NCBI GenBank assembly: GCA_030040115.1
Contig: JASHUH010000555.1
Coordinates: 1 to 7,448 of the forward strand
Length of the DNA: 7,448 bases
Source of the DNA: Acidobacteriaceae bacterium
Lineage (GTDB): Bacteria; Acidobacteriota; Terriglobia; Terriglobales; Acidobacteriaceae
Direction of reading: 5' to 3'
Both the position numbers and the translations under genes were made by a program. Positions 1 through 6,364 of the stretch are shown piece after piece (positions within the stretch are counted from its first letter, which is position 1; each line of letters starts with the position of its first letter). A model generated the notes under the pieces. The model saw only the letters and a program-made list of their open reading frames with translations, searched no databases and was not told where the DNA came from.

Positions 1-379
1 TTCACCGCAGCCAGCATCTGGCCGCCCAGAGCATGCGCTTCGAGCAGATGGCGGAAGTTGAGAACGGTCGTCTCGTCCGGCGCCGGGGCGCGGCCCAGAG
101 CGATGCCGGCAAAGCGCCGCAGCACCGGCGATTCATAGAGCGCATCTTCCACCGCCGGGCCGGAAAGCGCGAACCACTGCTGCAGAAAATAGACCCGTAG
201 CATGATTTCAAGCCCAACCGGCTTGCCGCCTGCTTCGCCTTTTGAATAGTGCGGCGCAACCAGCGCCAGCAACTCCCCCAGGGCATGACAGTATCCATCT
301 CTTCCACAAACTGCTCCCGCCGGGTCTGCTTCGAGTAGCGTTGAAACTCTGCCTGCTGAGCCAACGTAAGCTGCCCCAT
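1..379 (-). pseudogene. IS5-family transposase, N-terminal part, frameshifted and cut by window edge
   Basis: This is the 5' portion of a DDE transposase of the IS5 family, which would cut and join the ends of its own element. The ATG at 379 has a GAGGAG ribosome site about 11 bases upstream. The first frame reads MGQLTLAQQAEFQRYSKQTR and continues REQFVEEMDTVMPWG, the typical N-terminus of the family. After MPWG the homology continues in a different frame from base 275 down to base 1, as ELLALVAPHY, then VGLEIMLRVYFLQQWF, then DALYESPVLRRFAGIALG, then PDETTVLNFRHLLE. This is the InsH N-terminal domain (DUF772 type) without a stop. The switch sits in a run of five C (275-279, G on the coding strand), and one more G would restore the frame. 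About 127 of roughly 320 residues are in the window, so the catalytic core lies outside it. The family call is firm. Whether the shift is real or a read error cannot be decided here. Confidence 0.85.
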
Positions 380-449
380 GCGTGATCGATCTCCTCACTC
401 CACACTACCCGCTTCAGTTGTGGATTGGGGAGTTCTTCAGAGGGCCTTT
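1..449 (-). mobile_element. IS5-family insertion sequence, promoter-proximal end
   Basis: The transposase reading frame ends the element on its 5' side. Upstream of its ATG, about 50-70 bases away, the minus strand reads GGCCCTCTGAAGAACTCCCC (446 down to 427). That looks like the terminal inverted repeat of some IS5-group elements (G-rich, CTCTGAA core), so the border is placed near 446-449. The other end of the element is outside the window, so neither the matching inverted repeat nor a target duplication can be seen. The border is an inference. The element sits about 100 bases upstream of the araA remnant, pointing away from it. Confidence 0.5.
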
Positions 450-545
450 AAGATCCTCGCCAGAACTCCTTCTTCAGTCGGCGGACCGAAGAGGACAATC
501 ATTATTCGGCACGAGGAACGTGAGCATTAAGGGAGACTGGAGTCT

Positions 546-1109
546 GTGACGACAGATCTTTCTCAACTCGAATTGTGGTTTGTTACCGGTAGCCAGAACC
601 TCTACGGTGAGGAAGCGCTGGCGAAGATTTGGGAGCATTCGGTCGAAGTCACACGCGGATTGTCTCAATCGCCTGATATGCCGATAAAGATCGTCCCAAA
701 GCCGGTGATGACGTCGGCCGATACCATTGCCAAGCTCTGCGCCGACGCAGCGCGTGACGAGTCGTGTATCGGCATCGTCGCCTGGATGCACACATTCTCT
801 CCCGCGCAAATGTGGATTCGCGGTCTCAGCGCCTTGCACAAGCCGTTTCTCCACCTGCACACCCAGTTCAACCGTGATCTGCCTTAGTCCACGATCGACA
901 TGGATTTCATCAACCTCAACCAGTCTGCGCACGGCGACAGGGAGTTCGGATTCGTCGGTGTGCGCATGGATCTGAATAGGAAGGTGGTCGTGGGTTTCTG
1001 GCAGGACGAGGCAGTCCAGAGGCAGGTAGCGATCTGGGCTCGTGCCGCCGCTGCCTGGCATGACGCGCGACGCCTGAAGCGACGCATCGTAAGCCTCACT
1101 ACACTATAA
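546..1109 (+). pseudogene. araA: L-arabinose isomerase remnant, N-terminal third with in-frame amber codon
   Basis: An intact gene would encode L-arabinose isomerase, which converts L-arabinose to L-ribulose in the cytoplasm (about 500 residues). The start is the GTG at 546, with GGGAG at 531-535. The protein begins MTTDLSQLELWFVTGSQNLY, matching the family N-terminus, followed by the conserved blocks WMHTFSPAQMWIRGL and HLHTQFNRDLP. At codon 115 (888-890) a TAG stands where the family has Trp (LPW). The same frame then continues with clear homology: [20 protein letters not shown], then GFVG and VVGFWQDE. Homology ends near residue 178 (about base 1080); the frame closes with a non-homologous tail at the TAA of 1107-1109. 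The C-terminal two thirds, with the metal-binding Glu and His residues, are absent, so no active enzyme is possible even if the amber codon were suppressed. Between the IS5 border and this start (450-545) I see no convincing gene. Short open frames run up to the GTG and might be the tail of a lost upstream gene. Confidence 0.93.
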
Positions 1110-1124
1110 GTGCTGTGAGGCTTA
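1090..1124. repeat. Perfect 10-bp inverted repeat (hairpin) at the araA break point
   Basis: The arms are TAAGCCTCAC (1090-1099) and GTGAGGCTTA (1115-1124), an exact inverted match. Inside, CACT (1102-1105) pairs with AGTG (1109-1112), so the structure is a 14-bp stem with one 2x2 internal loop and a three-base ATA tip. There is no following T tract, so it does not look like an intrinsic terminator. It begins about 10 bases after araA homology stops. It could be a joined pair of inverted-repeat ends left by a lost element, a small palindromic repeat, or chance. The next 188 bases (1125-1312) hold no gene I can recognise. Confidence 0.7.
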
Positions 1125-1312
1125 TACTACCGCAACACGCTTTTCACCCGCTCCAGAAGGACCTCTCAACCGCTTTTCAAGGGGCTCAGAATGCGCCGGA
1201 TTTAGGTACCGGGGACGTGAACTGTGAGCCGGCTTCGGAAATTCGGACGGGGGGATGAGTGGGAGGATTGTTCCTCAGCGAGCCATTAAGATGGCAGAAA
1301 AGAGGAGCAACG

Positions 1313-1618
1313 ATGGCACGACGTCCACGCCGGAATCACACAGCGGCCTTCAAAGCGAAGGTGGCGCTGGCAGCCCTGAAGGGAGACAAGACCTTGGCCG
1401 AACTGGCTCAGCAGTTTGACGTTCACCCCAACCAGATCACGGACTGGAAGACGCGGCTCGCCGAAGGTGCAGCCGCTGTTTTCGGTGAAGACAAGGCCGA
1501 GGAGCAGGCCAAGGTCGATGTAACGCGGATGCAGACCAAGATCAGCGAGTTGGCGCTGGCCAATGATTTTTTAGAAAGTGCGCTCGTCAAGGCGGGTTTG
1601 CTGAGCGCAAAGCGATGA
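1313..1618 (+). CDS. IS3-family transposase OrfA (DNA-binding subunit)
   Basis: OrfA is the helix-turn-helix partner of an IS3-family transposase; it binds the element's ends and regulates transposition. It is a 101-residue protein starting MARRPRRNHTAAFKAKVALA. The helix-turn-helix of the Transposase_8 type spans about residues 28-49 (LAELAQQFDVHPNQITDWKT). A C-terminal heptad-like stretch (about residues 73-97, MQTKISELALANDFLESALV) is the usual leucine-zipper dimerisation segment. The ATG at 1313 is chosen because AGAGGAG (1301-1307) sits five bases upstream and MARRPRRNHT is a common N-terminus in this group. A GTG at 1259 would add 18 residues without homology. The stop overlaps the orfB start (ATGA at 1615-1618). 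The frame is undamaged, but with orfB broken the protein is at most a binding factor or inhibitor. Confidence 0.93.
   Translation: MARRPRRNHTAAFKAKVALAALKGDKTLAELAQQFDVHPNQITDWKTRLAEGAAAVFGEDKAEEQAKVDVTRMQTKISELALANDFLESALVKAGLLSAKR
1567..1609 (+). promoter_or_regulatory. Programmed -1 ribosomal frameshift signal between orfA and orfB
   Basis: The heptamer T TTT TTA lies at 1567-1573 in the orfA reading frame (codons GAT TTT TTA), a canonical X XXY YYZ slippery site. Five bases after it a stem begins: TGCGCTC (1579-1585) pairs perfectly with GAGCGCA (1603-1609), 7 bp with a 17-base loop. After a -1 slip the new frame is open from 1573 and is in phase with the orfB ATG at 1615, giving the linker RKCARQGGFAERKA before MIDP. 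This is how IS3 elements make the OrfAB fusion transposase. Seen directly: heptamer, spacing, stem and open frame. Inferred: that it functions. Confidence 0.85.
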
Positions 1619-2149
1619 TTGACCCCGAGCACGCATTATCGATTTCCCGGCAGGCTGAAGAATTAGAGGTGAGCCGCTCCACGGTCTACTATTGTCCGCG
1701 CCCGATCTCGGACGCGGACCTGATGCTGATGCGGCACATCGACGAACTGCACCTGAATTATCCATTCGCCGGCAGCCGCATGTTGCGCGACATGCTCAGC
1801 CAGCAAGGACTTGAAGTGGGCCGGCGCCATGCGCACGCTCATGCGGCGCACGGCGATCGAGACTCTCTATCGCAAACCGAACACTTCAAAGCCCGCGTCA
1901 GGACACAAGGTTTATCCGTATCTGCTGCGCGGCCTCGCAGTCACTCGGCCCAATCAAGCGTGGGCTATGGATATCACTTACATTCCCATGGCGCGCGGCT
2001 TCGTCTATCTGGCCGCAGTGGTCGACTGGTTCAGCCGCCGCGTGCTCAACTGGCGCGTGTCGATCACCATGGACACCTCATTTTGCATCGAGTCGCTGGA
2101 GGAGGAGATAGAGAAACACGGTCGGCCGGAGATCTTCAACAATGGTTGA
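1615..2149 (+). pseudogene. IS3-family transposase OrfB, frameshifted and missing its 3' half
   Basis: OrfB supplies the retroviral-integrase-like (rve) catalytic domain. The first frame runs from ATG 1615: MIDPEHALSISRQAEELEVS, then an HTH_21-like segment (ADLMLMRHIDELHLNYPF, then AGSRMLRDMLSQQGLEVGRR). At about 1831-1834 the frame breaks. Downstream homology continues in the frame of base 1811 as MRTLMRRTAIETLYRKP, then GHKVYPYLLRGL, then WAMDITYIPMARGFVYLAAV, and ends at KHGRPEIFN. Related proteins read GRRHVRTLM at the junction, so two bases (a CG pair in a GCGC stretch) appear lost. The first catalytic Asp (in MDITYI) is present. The second Asp (expected as TDQGSQF) and the Glu are missing because homology stops near 2140. 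About 179 of roughly 280 residues remain, so this is a double-hit dead gene. Confidence 0.92.
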
Positions 2150-2192
2150 CAGCTTGGCTTCTTAAGATGGACAGCTCCGTGACGTCTACATC

Positions 2193-4424
2193 TCAAGGAT
2201 TCCGGGGGAGGACGAAACAGTACGCAGTGTATTTGATTTCGCTCCAGGCGCGCTCTCCGACGGGATAACCGGGAAACAATGGCGTGTTGGCCGGCGTGAA
2301 CTTGACACGGACCCAGATCGCTTTCTTGCCGCGGGTGAGATCGCGAGAGATGAGGAACTCGTCATCGCGAAATCTGCGATTCGAAGTTTCGACGATGTGC
2401 TGGGTCGCGCCAAGTTCCTGCTTCGGATTGGAATAGACGACCGTATTCGATCCGGCGAGATACCAGACCCCTGCGTCTTTCCATTGCCCTTTCGGGTTGT
2501 CGGCAATGTACACTTCCGCGCGCTGGTCAGGATAAGCATAGTCGAGCTTGCGGCGCAGAAGGACACCGAGGTTATCTGGACGAAGACGAAGACGGAACTC
2601 TGAGGTGCCTTTGGTAGTCCGGCCCGTGTCCTGCTGGGCAGGATAGATTTCCTTCCCGTCGAATGTATCCACTCCCCACTCATAACGTGAAGTAATGGTG
2701 TATGGAGCAGAAGCATCTGGCGAGGAATATGCGTGCGCCCGTTCATCCGCCAGATTGCCGATCTGCAGTTCGTCCGTTTGCACGAGGGATGGCGACGGCA
2801 GGCCGTACCAGTAAGTTACCGTTTCGTAATGTTCGGTGGATTCATCGGTTCCGCCATGTTCGAGATGAATCACAGCATTCCTGCCAAAGGGCATGAGGTC
2901 AGCGAGCAGAAACCGATAAGCGGATTCGATGAGCGCATCGGGGTTTGTGTCGGTGGGAGCAGACGTAGCAGAGCAGTTGGCGCCGGGCACGAGTCCGGAA
3001 CACGGCATGGGCGGGCCGACCGGATGGCCCGCGAAGGGTAGGGTTATCGTGAGGCCGCGCCCCCAATAGTCGCCACCACCGCCCCACTCTTCGGTGCCCG
3101 TGCCTTGGGCCTGCGGAGTCAGACTGTCATCGAAGAAGAAACGCGGATCACCTTCAAGGGTGCGCAGATGAGCGTCATGCGAAAAGATGAAGGATGTTCC
3201 CACAAAGCTTCCGGACCATACCGTCGAACTCTCTTCGTTGCGCGTGTCCAACAGAACAAGGTCTTCGCCCGGCGTCGGTTGAGGGAAGTCGCGATAAGTC
3301 GCATGAAAATACGAGAGCTGATTTGCGGGTTGATTCGATGGCAGTGTACGCAGCGACCACTGCACGCCGTCGACAGGTTTGCCGTCGCCCACAAGCTCAA
3401 TGCGTGCCGACTTGAAATAGGGCATCGGGAAGTAGCAGGAAAGCTGAATTCTGCTGTCGGCAAAGCGAATGCTGACGGGGAAGGCCTTGACGAGATATTC
3501 ACGATGATCGCGGTTGTACAGAGTGCCCGCTCCGAAGAATAATGCGATCGGCGCGTCAACCGACGGCTGGCTCCTTCCATCCCACGTGATACGTAGATGA
3601 GCATTTTCAAACGCTGCTGCCTCATCGCCAGGGATGGAGAGCGTGAAAGCCCGAATTGCGCCTCTGCCCTTGAGCCTGACGGGCGTCACGGCACCGGTTT
3701 CAGGAATGTTGACTTTGCCGGACAATTGCTGTGTGTCTGTCACCGGCGCAATGTCGGTTCCGGACTTCGAAAGAAGGTCCAGCACATCGGCGCTGGGGAT
3801 TACGTTTTCGTTCCAGCTCTGGATTGGATGGGACAAGGGCGTTCCGGGTACGAACTGGTCGTAGATGTAATAGCCGGTTCCATAATGCGTGCGGGAGTAG
3901 GCCATCTGAAAACCATGTTCAAATTCGATGGGGCTCCAAATGAGGTCGGCGCCTTTGGTCTTGGCCCATGTTTCATTCAAAGGGCTAGGAAATGGAGCCG
4001 CTGGAATAAAAGTGGGATTGGGATCAGGATGCAGAGGGTCGCGAGTGCTGCTTTCCTGAATGATGTAATCCTTGCCGTCGACGACATAGTGCCAGGGGCT
4101 GCCGTGCCAATGGTTGAAGCGCGTGAACATAAGAGTCCCGGGTCCCTCGACGTCTAGAGTGACGTTAAAGTCGTCGGCGAGCTGATACAAAAAGTGGGAA
4201 GCGTCCGCACCTTCGTTTCCACCGGAGCGATCATATGTGCTGCGCATGTAGGCGCGCATGCCGATCCTCTGGTTGGGCCATTGGTCCCAGGCGCGATATG
4301 CATCGATACCAATAGGGATTGACTCACGCGCTTTATCTTGCGCCCCGACAGGAATAGCCGCCCAGAGCAGTAGGAAAAGACAGAGTCCACTCCAGACGCG
4401 ATGTTGCCATCCCATTTTTACCAT
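2193..4424 (-). CDS. Secreted DUF2961 / GH172 family glycoside hydrolase
   Basis: Intact 743-residue protein. Residues 1-28 form a signal peptide: a basic start, a hydrophobic core (LCLFLLLWAAIPVG), then AQ before DKAR. It is therefore exported. DUF2961/GH172 features follow in order: RSTYDRSGGNEGAD (61-74), FTRFNHWHGSPWHYVVDG (100-117), APIALFFGAG (291-300), SCYFPMPYFKSARIELVG (329-346), GTGTEEWGGG (441-450) and IHLEHGGTDESTEHYETVTY (519-538). Family members cleave alpha-D-fructofuranosides or D-arabinofuranosides using two Glu residues. E445/E446 in GTGTEEW are candidates for one of them, inferred from conservation only. Residues about 555-743 form an extra C-terminal part that looks beta-rich, whereas the founding bifidobacterial enzyme is about 400 residues. 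The receptor gene lies 182 bases upstream on the same strand. Substrate unknown; family call firm. Confidence 0.9.
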   Translation of the reverse strand: MVKMGWQHRVWSGLCLFLLLWAAIPVGAQDKARESIPIGIDAYRAWDQWPNQRIGMRAYMRSTYDRSGGNEGADASHFLYQLADDFNVTLDVEGPGTLMFTRFNHWHGSPWHYVVDGKDYIIQESSTRDPLHPDPNPTFIPAAPFPSPLNETWAKTKGADLIWSPIEFEHGFQMAYSRTHYGTGYYIYDQFVPGTPLSHPIQSWNENVIPSADVLDLLSKSGTDIAPVTDTQQLSGKVNIPETGAVTPVRLKGRGAIRAFTLSIPGDEAAAFENAHLRITWDGRSQPSVDAPIALFFGAGTLYNRDHREYLVKAFPVSIRFADSRIQLSCYFPMPYFKSARIELVGDGKPVDGVQWSLRTLPSNQPANQLSYFHATYRDFPQPTPGEDLVLLDTRNEESSTVWSGSFVGTSFIFSHDAHLRTLEGDPRFFFDDSLTPQAQGTGTEEWGGGGDYWGRGLTITLPFAGHPVGPPMPCSGLVPGANCSATSAPTDTNPDALIESAYRFLLADLMPFGRNAVIHLEHGGTDESTEHYETVTYWYGLPSPSLVQTDELQIGNLADERAHAYSSPDASAPYTITSRYEWGVDTFDGKEIYPAQQDTGRTTKGTSEFRLRLRPDNLGVLLRRKLDYAYPDQRAEVYIADNPKGQWKDAGVWYLAGSNTVVYSNPKQELGATQHIVETSNRRFRDDEFLISRDLTRGKKAIWVRVKFTPANTPLFPGYPVGERAWSEIKYTAYCFVLPRNP

Positions 4425-4428
4425 CCTG

Positions 4429-4433
4429 CCTCC
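4429..4433 (-). promoter_or_regulatory. Ribosome binding site of the GH172 gene
   Basis: The minus strand reads GGAGG four bases before the ATG at 4424. A second in-frame ATG lies three codons later (Met4, at 4415). The spacing favours the first ATG, and both give the same signal peptide core. I see no convincing -35/-10 pair between 4434 and 4540. Confidence 0.6.
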
Positions 4434-4540
4434 AATCTGGATAAGGATCGATCAAGATTCTGGGCCCGTGAGGCGATTCATAGCGGCAGTTATTGACGTT
4501 GCGCGAGATTTGCTGCAATACAAGGATGATTAAGCCCGAC

Positions 4541-4572
4541 GGCCTCTTCACATCGAAGAGGCCATCGGCCTC
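4541..4572 (-). terminator. Hairpin(s) between receptor and GH172 genes, possible terminator or attenuator
   Basis: GGCCTCTTC (4541-4549) and GAAGAGGCC (4555-4563) form a perfect 9-bp stem with a five-base loop. It lies 35-66 bases past the receptor stop and over 100 bases before the GH172 start. An overlapping second inverted repeat, GAGGCC (4558-4563) with GGCCTC (4567-4572) and a three-base loop, competes for the same bases. In the direction of transcription the following sequence is GTCGGGCTTAATC, without a solid T run. It may therefore be a weak terminator, an RNA-processing or stabilising hairpin, or a partial read-through element that lowers GH172 output relative to the receptor. Confidence 0.5.
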
Positions 4573-4606
4573 AATCTCGATAGGATCCTTTCATACCGAA
4601 CCCGCT

Positions 4607-6364
4607 CTAAAATACATATTTCGCAGCAATCTGCATGATGCGAGCATCGTTCGCTGTGCTTAAGATTTGCCCGAACTGCGCCGAGGTGAAAGTAGCCGTC
4701 GGATTGGAGAACTCCGGATGATTTATCACATTAAAGGCTTCTATTCTCACGTCAAACAATTGCGGTTTGTGGAACGCTTCATACACAAAATCGCGGTACA
4801 CCGCCATATCTGGTTCATATCCTCCCGGCCCTAGAAGAGAGTCCCGGCGTGCATTGCCGTAGGTGCCTGGCACGTTCTCGCTGTAATCTGCGGTATTAAA
4901 CCACTTTCGGAGCGAGCGCGATATGCTATTCGGATTTCCGGTCACGTCCGGCCTGTCGTCGCCAACTCCGGTCAACGACGCGTCTACTCCCGTTACCGGA
5001 GAAAACCAGTACCCGGCGTCACCGCTCACGATCAGTGAAAGGTGCCAATCCGCAGCGGCCCGTTCCGCGAGATTCGCCGTCCAATGCGGTGTCCCGGCAA
5101 CCAAGGACATGTTGTATATCTGGCGGGTATCGGAGCCGCAATTACCCCTCTCGCCAGCCAGATTGTAAGGATTCTGGATGCTGCCGCTCTCTTCTACGAA
5201 CGCATCCGCAGTATTGATGCAATGTGCCCATGTGTAGTTGAACAACAGGCTCAGGTTACTCTTTAGTCGCCGATTCAGCGACAGGAGCATGCCATTATAT
5301 GAGGAAGTTGCGCCGTCGTTTACTGTATCTATGGATGAAAAAGCGGCTCCCGTAACCGGACTCAACTGAGCCAGTATTCTTCTGCTGTTGGTATTTGCGA
5401 TTGTGGAACAAGCGCCCGAGGCGCATTGCCCTGGAATGTACACAGCCGGGTCAGCCTGGTAAAGAGCCCAAATATGCGAACTCTCATTACCAATATAGTT
5501 CGCTGTAAGCAGCCAGTTTGGACCCAACTGTTGTTGGATGCTCACATTCCATTCCTGAACGTAAGTCGGCCTGGGGTGCAGCGGATCATTGATATACACC
5601 GCTTCCGGAACAAATGTTGCACTTTTAGTCGGCGGATACGGTAGGGGGTATGGGTCACCCCCGGGGTAATCTAGGAAGGGATTCGCCCAACCGCCTGTAG
5701 GATCGTCGAGGGTGATGTTGTTCCCCCAGGGGGGTTCGAAGGCAAATCGATCAAAGATTTCAAGGTCGTCTCTTCCGTCATTCAGGATGCCGTAGCCGAC
5801 ATGCACGACGGTCTTTGCATTCCCTAGAAGATCCCAAACCAGGCCCGCGCGAGGAGCAAGAAGGCCAAGGGTGTGAAAGATTCCTCCTTCTGGAAAGCCC
5901 TTGTCTGCAGGGAAGGTTAGTCCGGGAGGTGCATTCTGAAACACCGTGGTGTACTGGCCCAATGCAAACGCAGCCTGATCGAAGTGTGATGCAACGTTGT
6001 TTGTGTCGTGCATTGGAAGATAGGGCTCCCAGCGCAAACCCCCAGTGAGAGTCAGACTGCGGCTCAATTTTATGCTGTCGGTGCCATAGAAGCCGAAATA
6101 GTTCTCGATAGGATTCCACAACTCTAAACTCCCAGGCGTGAACGTAGACGTGAGCCCCAGCATCAGGTCGCTCAAAGCATTCCCCGTGATGCTGCCGTTA
6201 AAGGTGTACGCGACATTCTGCGCGCTTGAGGTCGTGTAGTCGAGGTATTTTCCGACCCAGTCAACGCCGAATGCAAAGGAATTGCGACCTCTTATGAGGG
6301 TGAAATCATCTGCAATCTGCTTAGTTCCCGAGTAGACCTTCGCGATGGAGCATGTTCCGCACAT
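4607..6364 (-). CDS. TonB-dependent receptor, Oar-like, C-terminal barrel part (3' of a frameshift)
   Basis: This is most of the outer-membrane beta-barrel of an Oar/CarboxypepD_reg-like TonB-dependent receptor, which binds or takes up a large ligand using TonB energy. The frame is open from the A run at 6402-6406 (ribosomes need not start at the Met at 6364). It begins NSPQIAVTNYFTTMCGTCSI. Barrel-type blocks follow: KQIADDFTLIRGRNSFAFGV, NYFGFYGTDSIKLSRSLTL, GGLRWEP, LLAPRAGLVWDL, VQEWNVSIQQQLGPNWLL, NYTWAHCI and FDVRIEAFNVINHPEFSNP. The last residues are AAKYVF, and a terminal aromatic residue after a beta strand is the usual outer-membrane insertion signal. The stop is TAG at 4607-4609. 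Cysteine pairs (CGTC, CASGAC) occur in likely surface loops. Joined to the upstream part, it gives about 945 visible residues. The GH172 gene follows on the same strand, which suggests a shared glycan-related role; the ligand is unknown. Confidence 0.9.
   Translation of the reverse strand: MCGTCSIAKVYSGTKQIADDFTLIRGRNSFAFGVDWVGKYLDYTTSSAQNVAYTFNGSITGNALSDLMLGLTSTFTPGSLELWNPIENYFGFYGTDSIKLSRSLTLTGGLRWEPYLPMHDTNNVASHFDQAAFALGQYTTVFQNAPPGLTFPADKGFPEGGIFHTLGLLAPRAGLVWDLLGNAKTVVHVGYGILNDGRDDLEIFDRFAFEPPWGNNITLDDPTGGWANPFLDYPGGDPYPLPYPPTKSATFVPEAVYINDPLHPRPTYVQEWNVSIQQQLGPNWLLTANYIGNESSHIWALYQADPAVYIPGQCASGACSTIANTNSRRILAQLSPVTGAAFSSIDTVNDGATSSYNGMLLSLNRRLKSNLSLLFNYTWAHCINTADAFVEESGSIQNPYNLAGERGNCGSDTRQIYNMSLVAGTPHWTANLAERAAADWHLSLIVSGDAGYWFSPVTGVDASLTGVGDDRPDVTGNPNSISRSLRKWFNTADYSENVPGTYGNARRDSLLGPGGYEPDMAVYRDFVYEAFHKPQLFDVRIEAFNVINHPEFSNPTATFTSAQFGQILSTANDARIMQIAAKYVF

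Larger units (their letters stand above)
1313..2149 (+). mobile_element. IS3-family insertion sequence, 3'-truncated remnant
   Basis: This consists of orfA and orfB of an IS3-family element in the usual overlapping -1 arrangement. The coding part is intact from the orfA start. orfB homology stops around base 2140 (after EIFN), before the second and third catalytic acidic residues, and a stop follows at 2147-2149. The right end of the element is therefore deleted. I could not find a convincing pair of terminal inverted repeats: no TG...CA ends match between 1125-1312 and 2150-2192. The left border is somewhere in 1125-1312 and is not defined. The element can no longer supply its own transposase. 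Confidence 0.85.

Noticed and set aside
450..530. Short open frame ending in TAA at 528-530, possible tail of a gene before araA
   Set aside because: Only about 26 codons with no recognisable motif; other frames are also open across most of this stretch, so there is no basis for a call.
474..1061. Long minus-strand open frame (195 codons) opposite araA
   Set aside because: It is antisense to clear araA homology in both halves, shows no recognisable domain, and is explained as a shadow of the araA codon pattern.
1259..1312. GTG at 1259 as an earlier orfA start
   Set aside because: The extra 18 residues have no family match, while the ATG at 1313 has a well-spaced AGAGGAG and the common MARRPRRNHT start.
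1125..1312. Terminal inverted repeat of the IS3 element or another gene fragment
   Set aside because: GC-rich stretches such as GGTACCGGGGACG suggest an IS end, but no matching inverted copy exists near 2150-2192 and no frame shows homology I can recognise.
1286..2170. Direct repeat TTAAGATGG at 1286-1294 and 2162-2170 flanking the IS3 genes
   Set aside because: IS3 target duplications are usually 3-5 bases, the left copy is probably inside the element, and 9-base repeats are expected many times by chance in a window this size.
2186..2746. 186-codon minus-strand frame overlapping the GH172 3' end, and similar long plus-strand frames across 2700-4160
   Set aside because: All lie within the intact GH172 gene in other frames, are low in recognisable motifs, and are shadows.
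4434..4540. Promoter for the GH172 gene in the intergenic gap
   Set aside because: TTGCAG with a 17-base spacer leads to CAATAA, a poor -10; no other pair is better, so transcription from the receptor promoter is equally likely.
5778..6119. 113-codon minus-strand frame inside the receptor
   Set aside because: It overlaps conserved barrel sequence in another frame and has no domain of its own.
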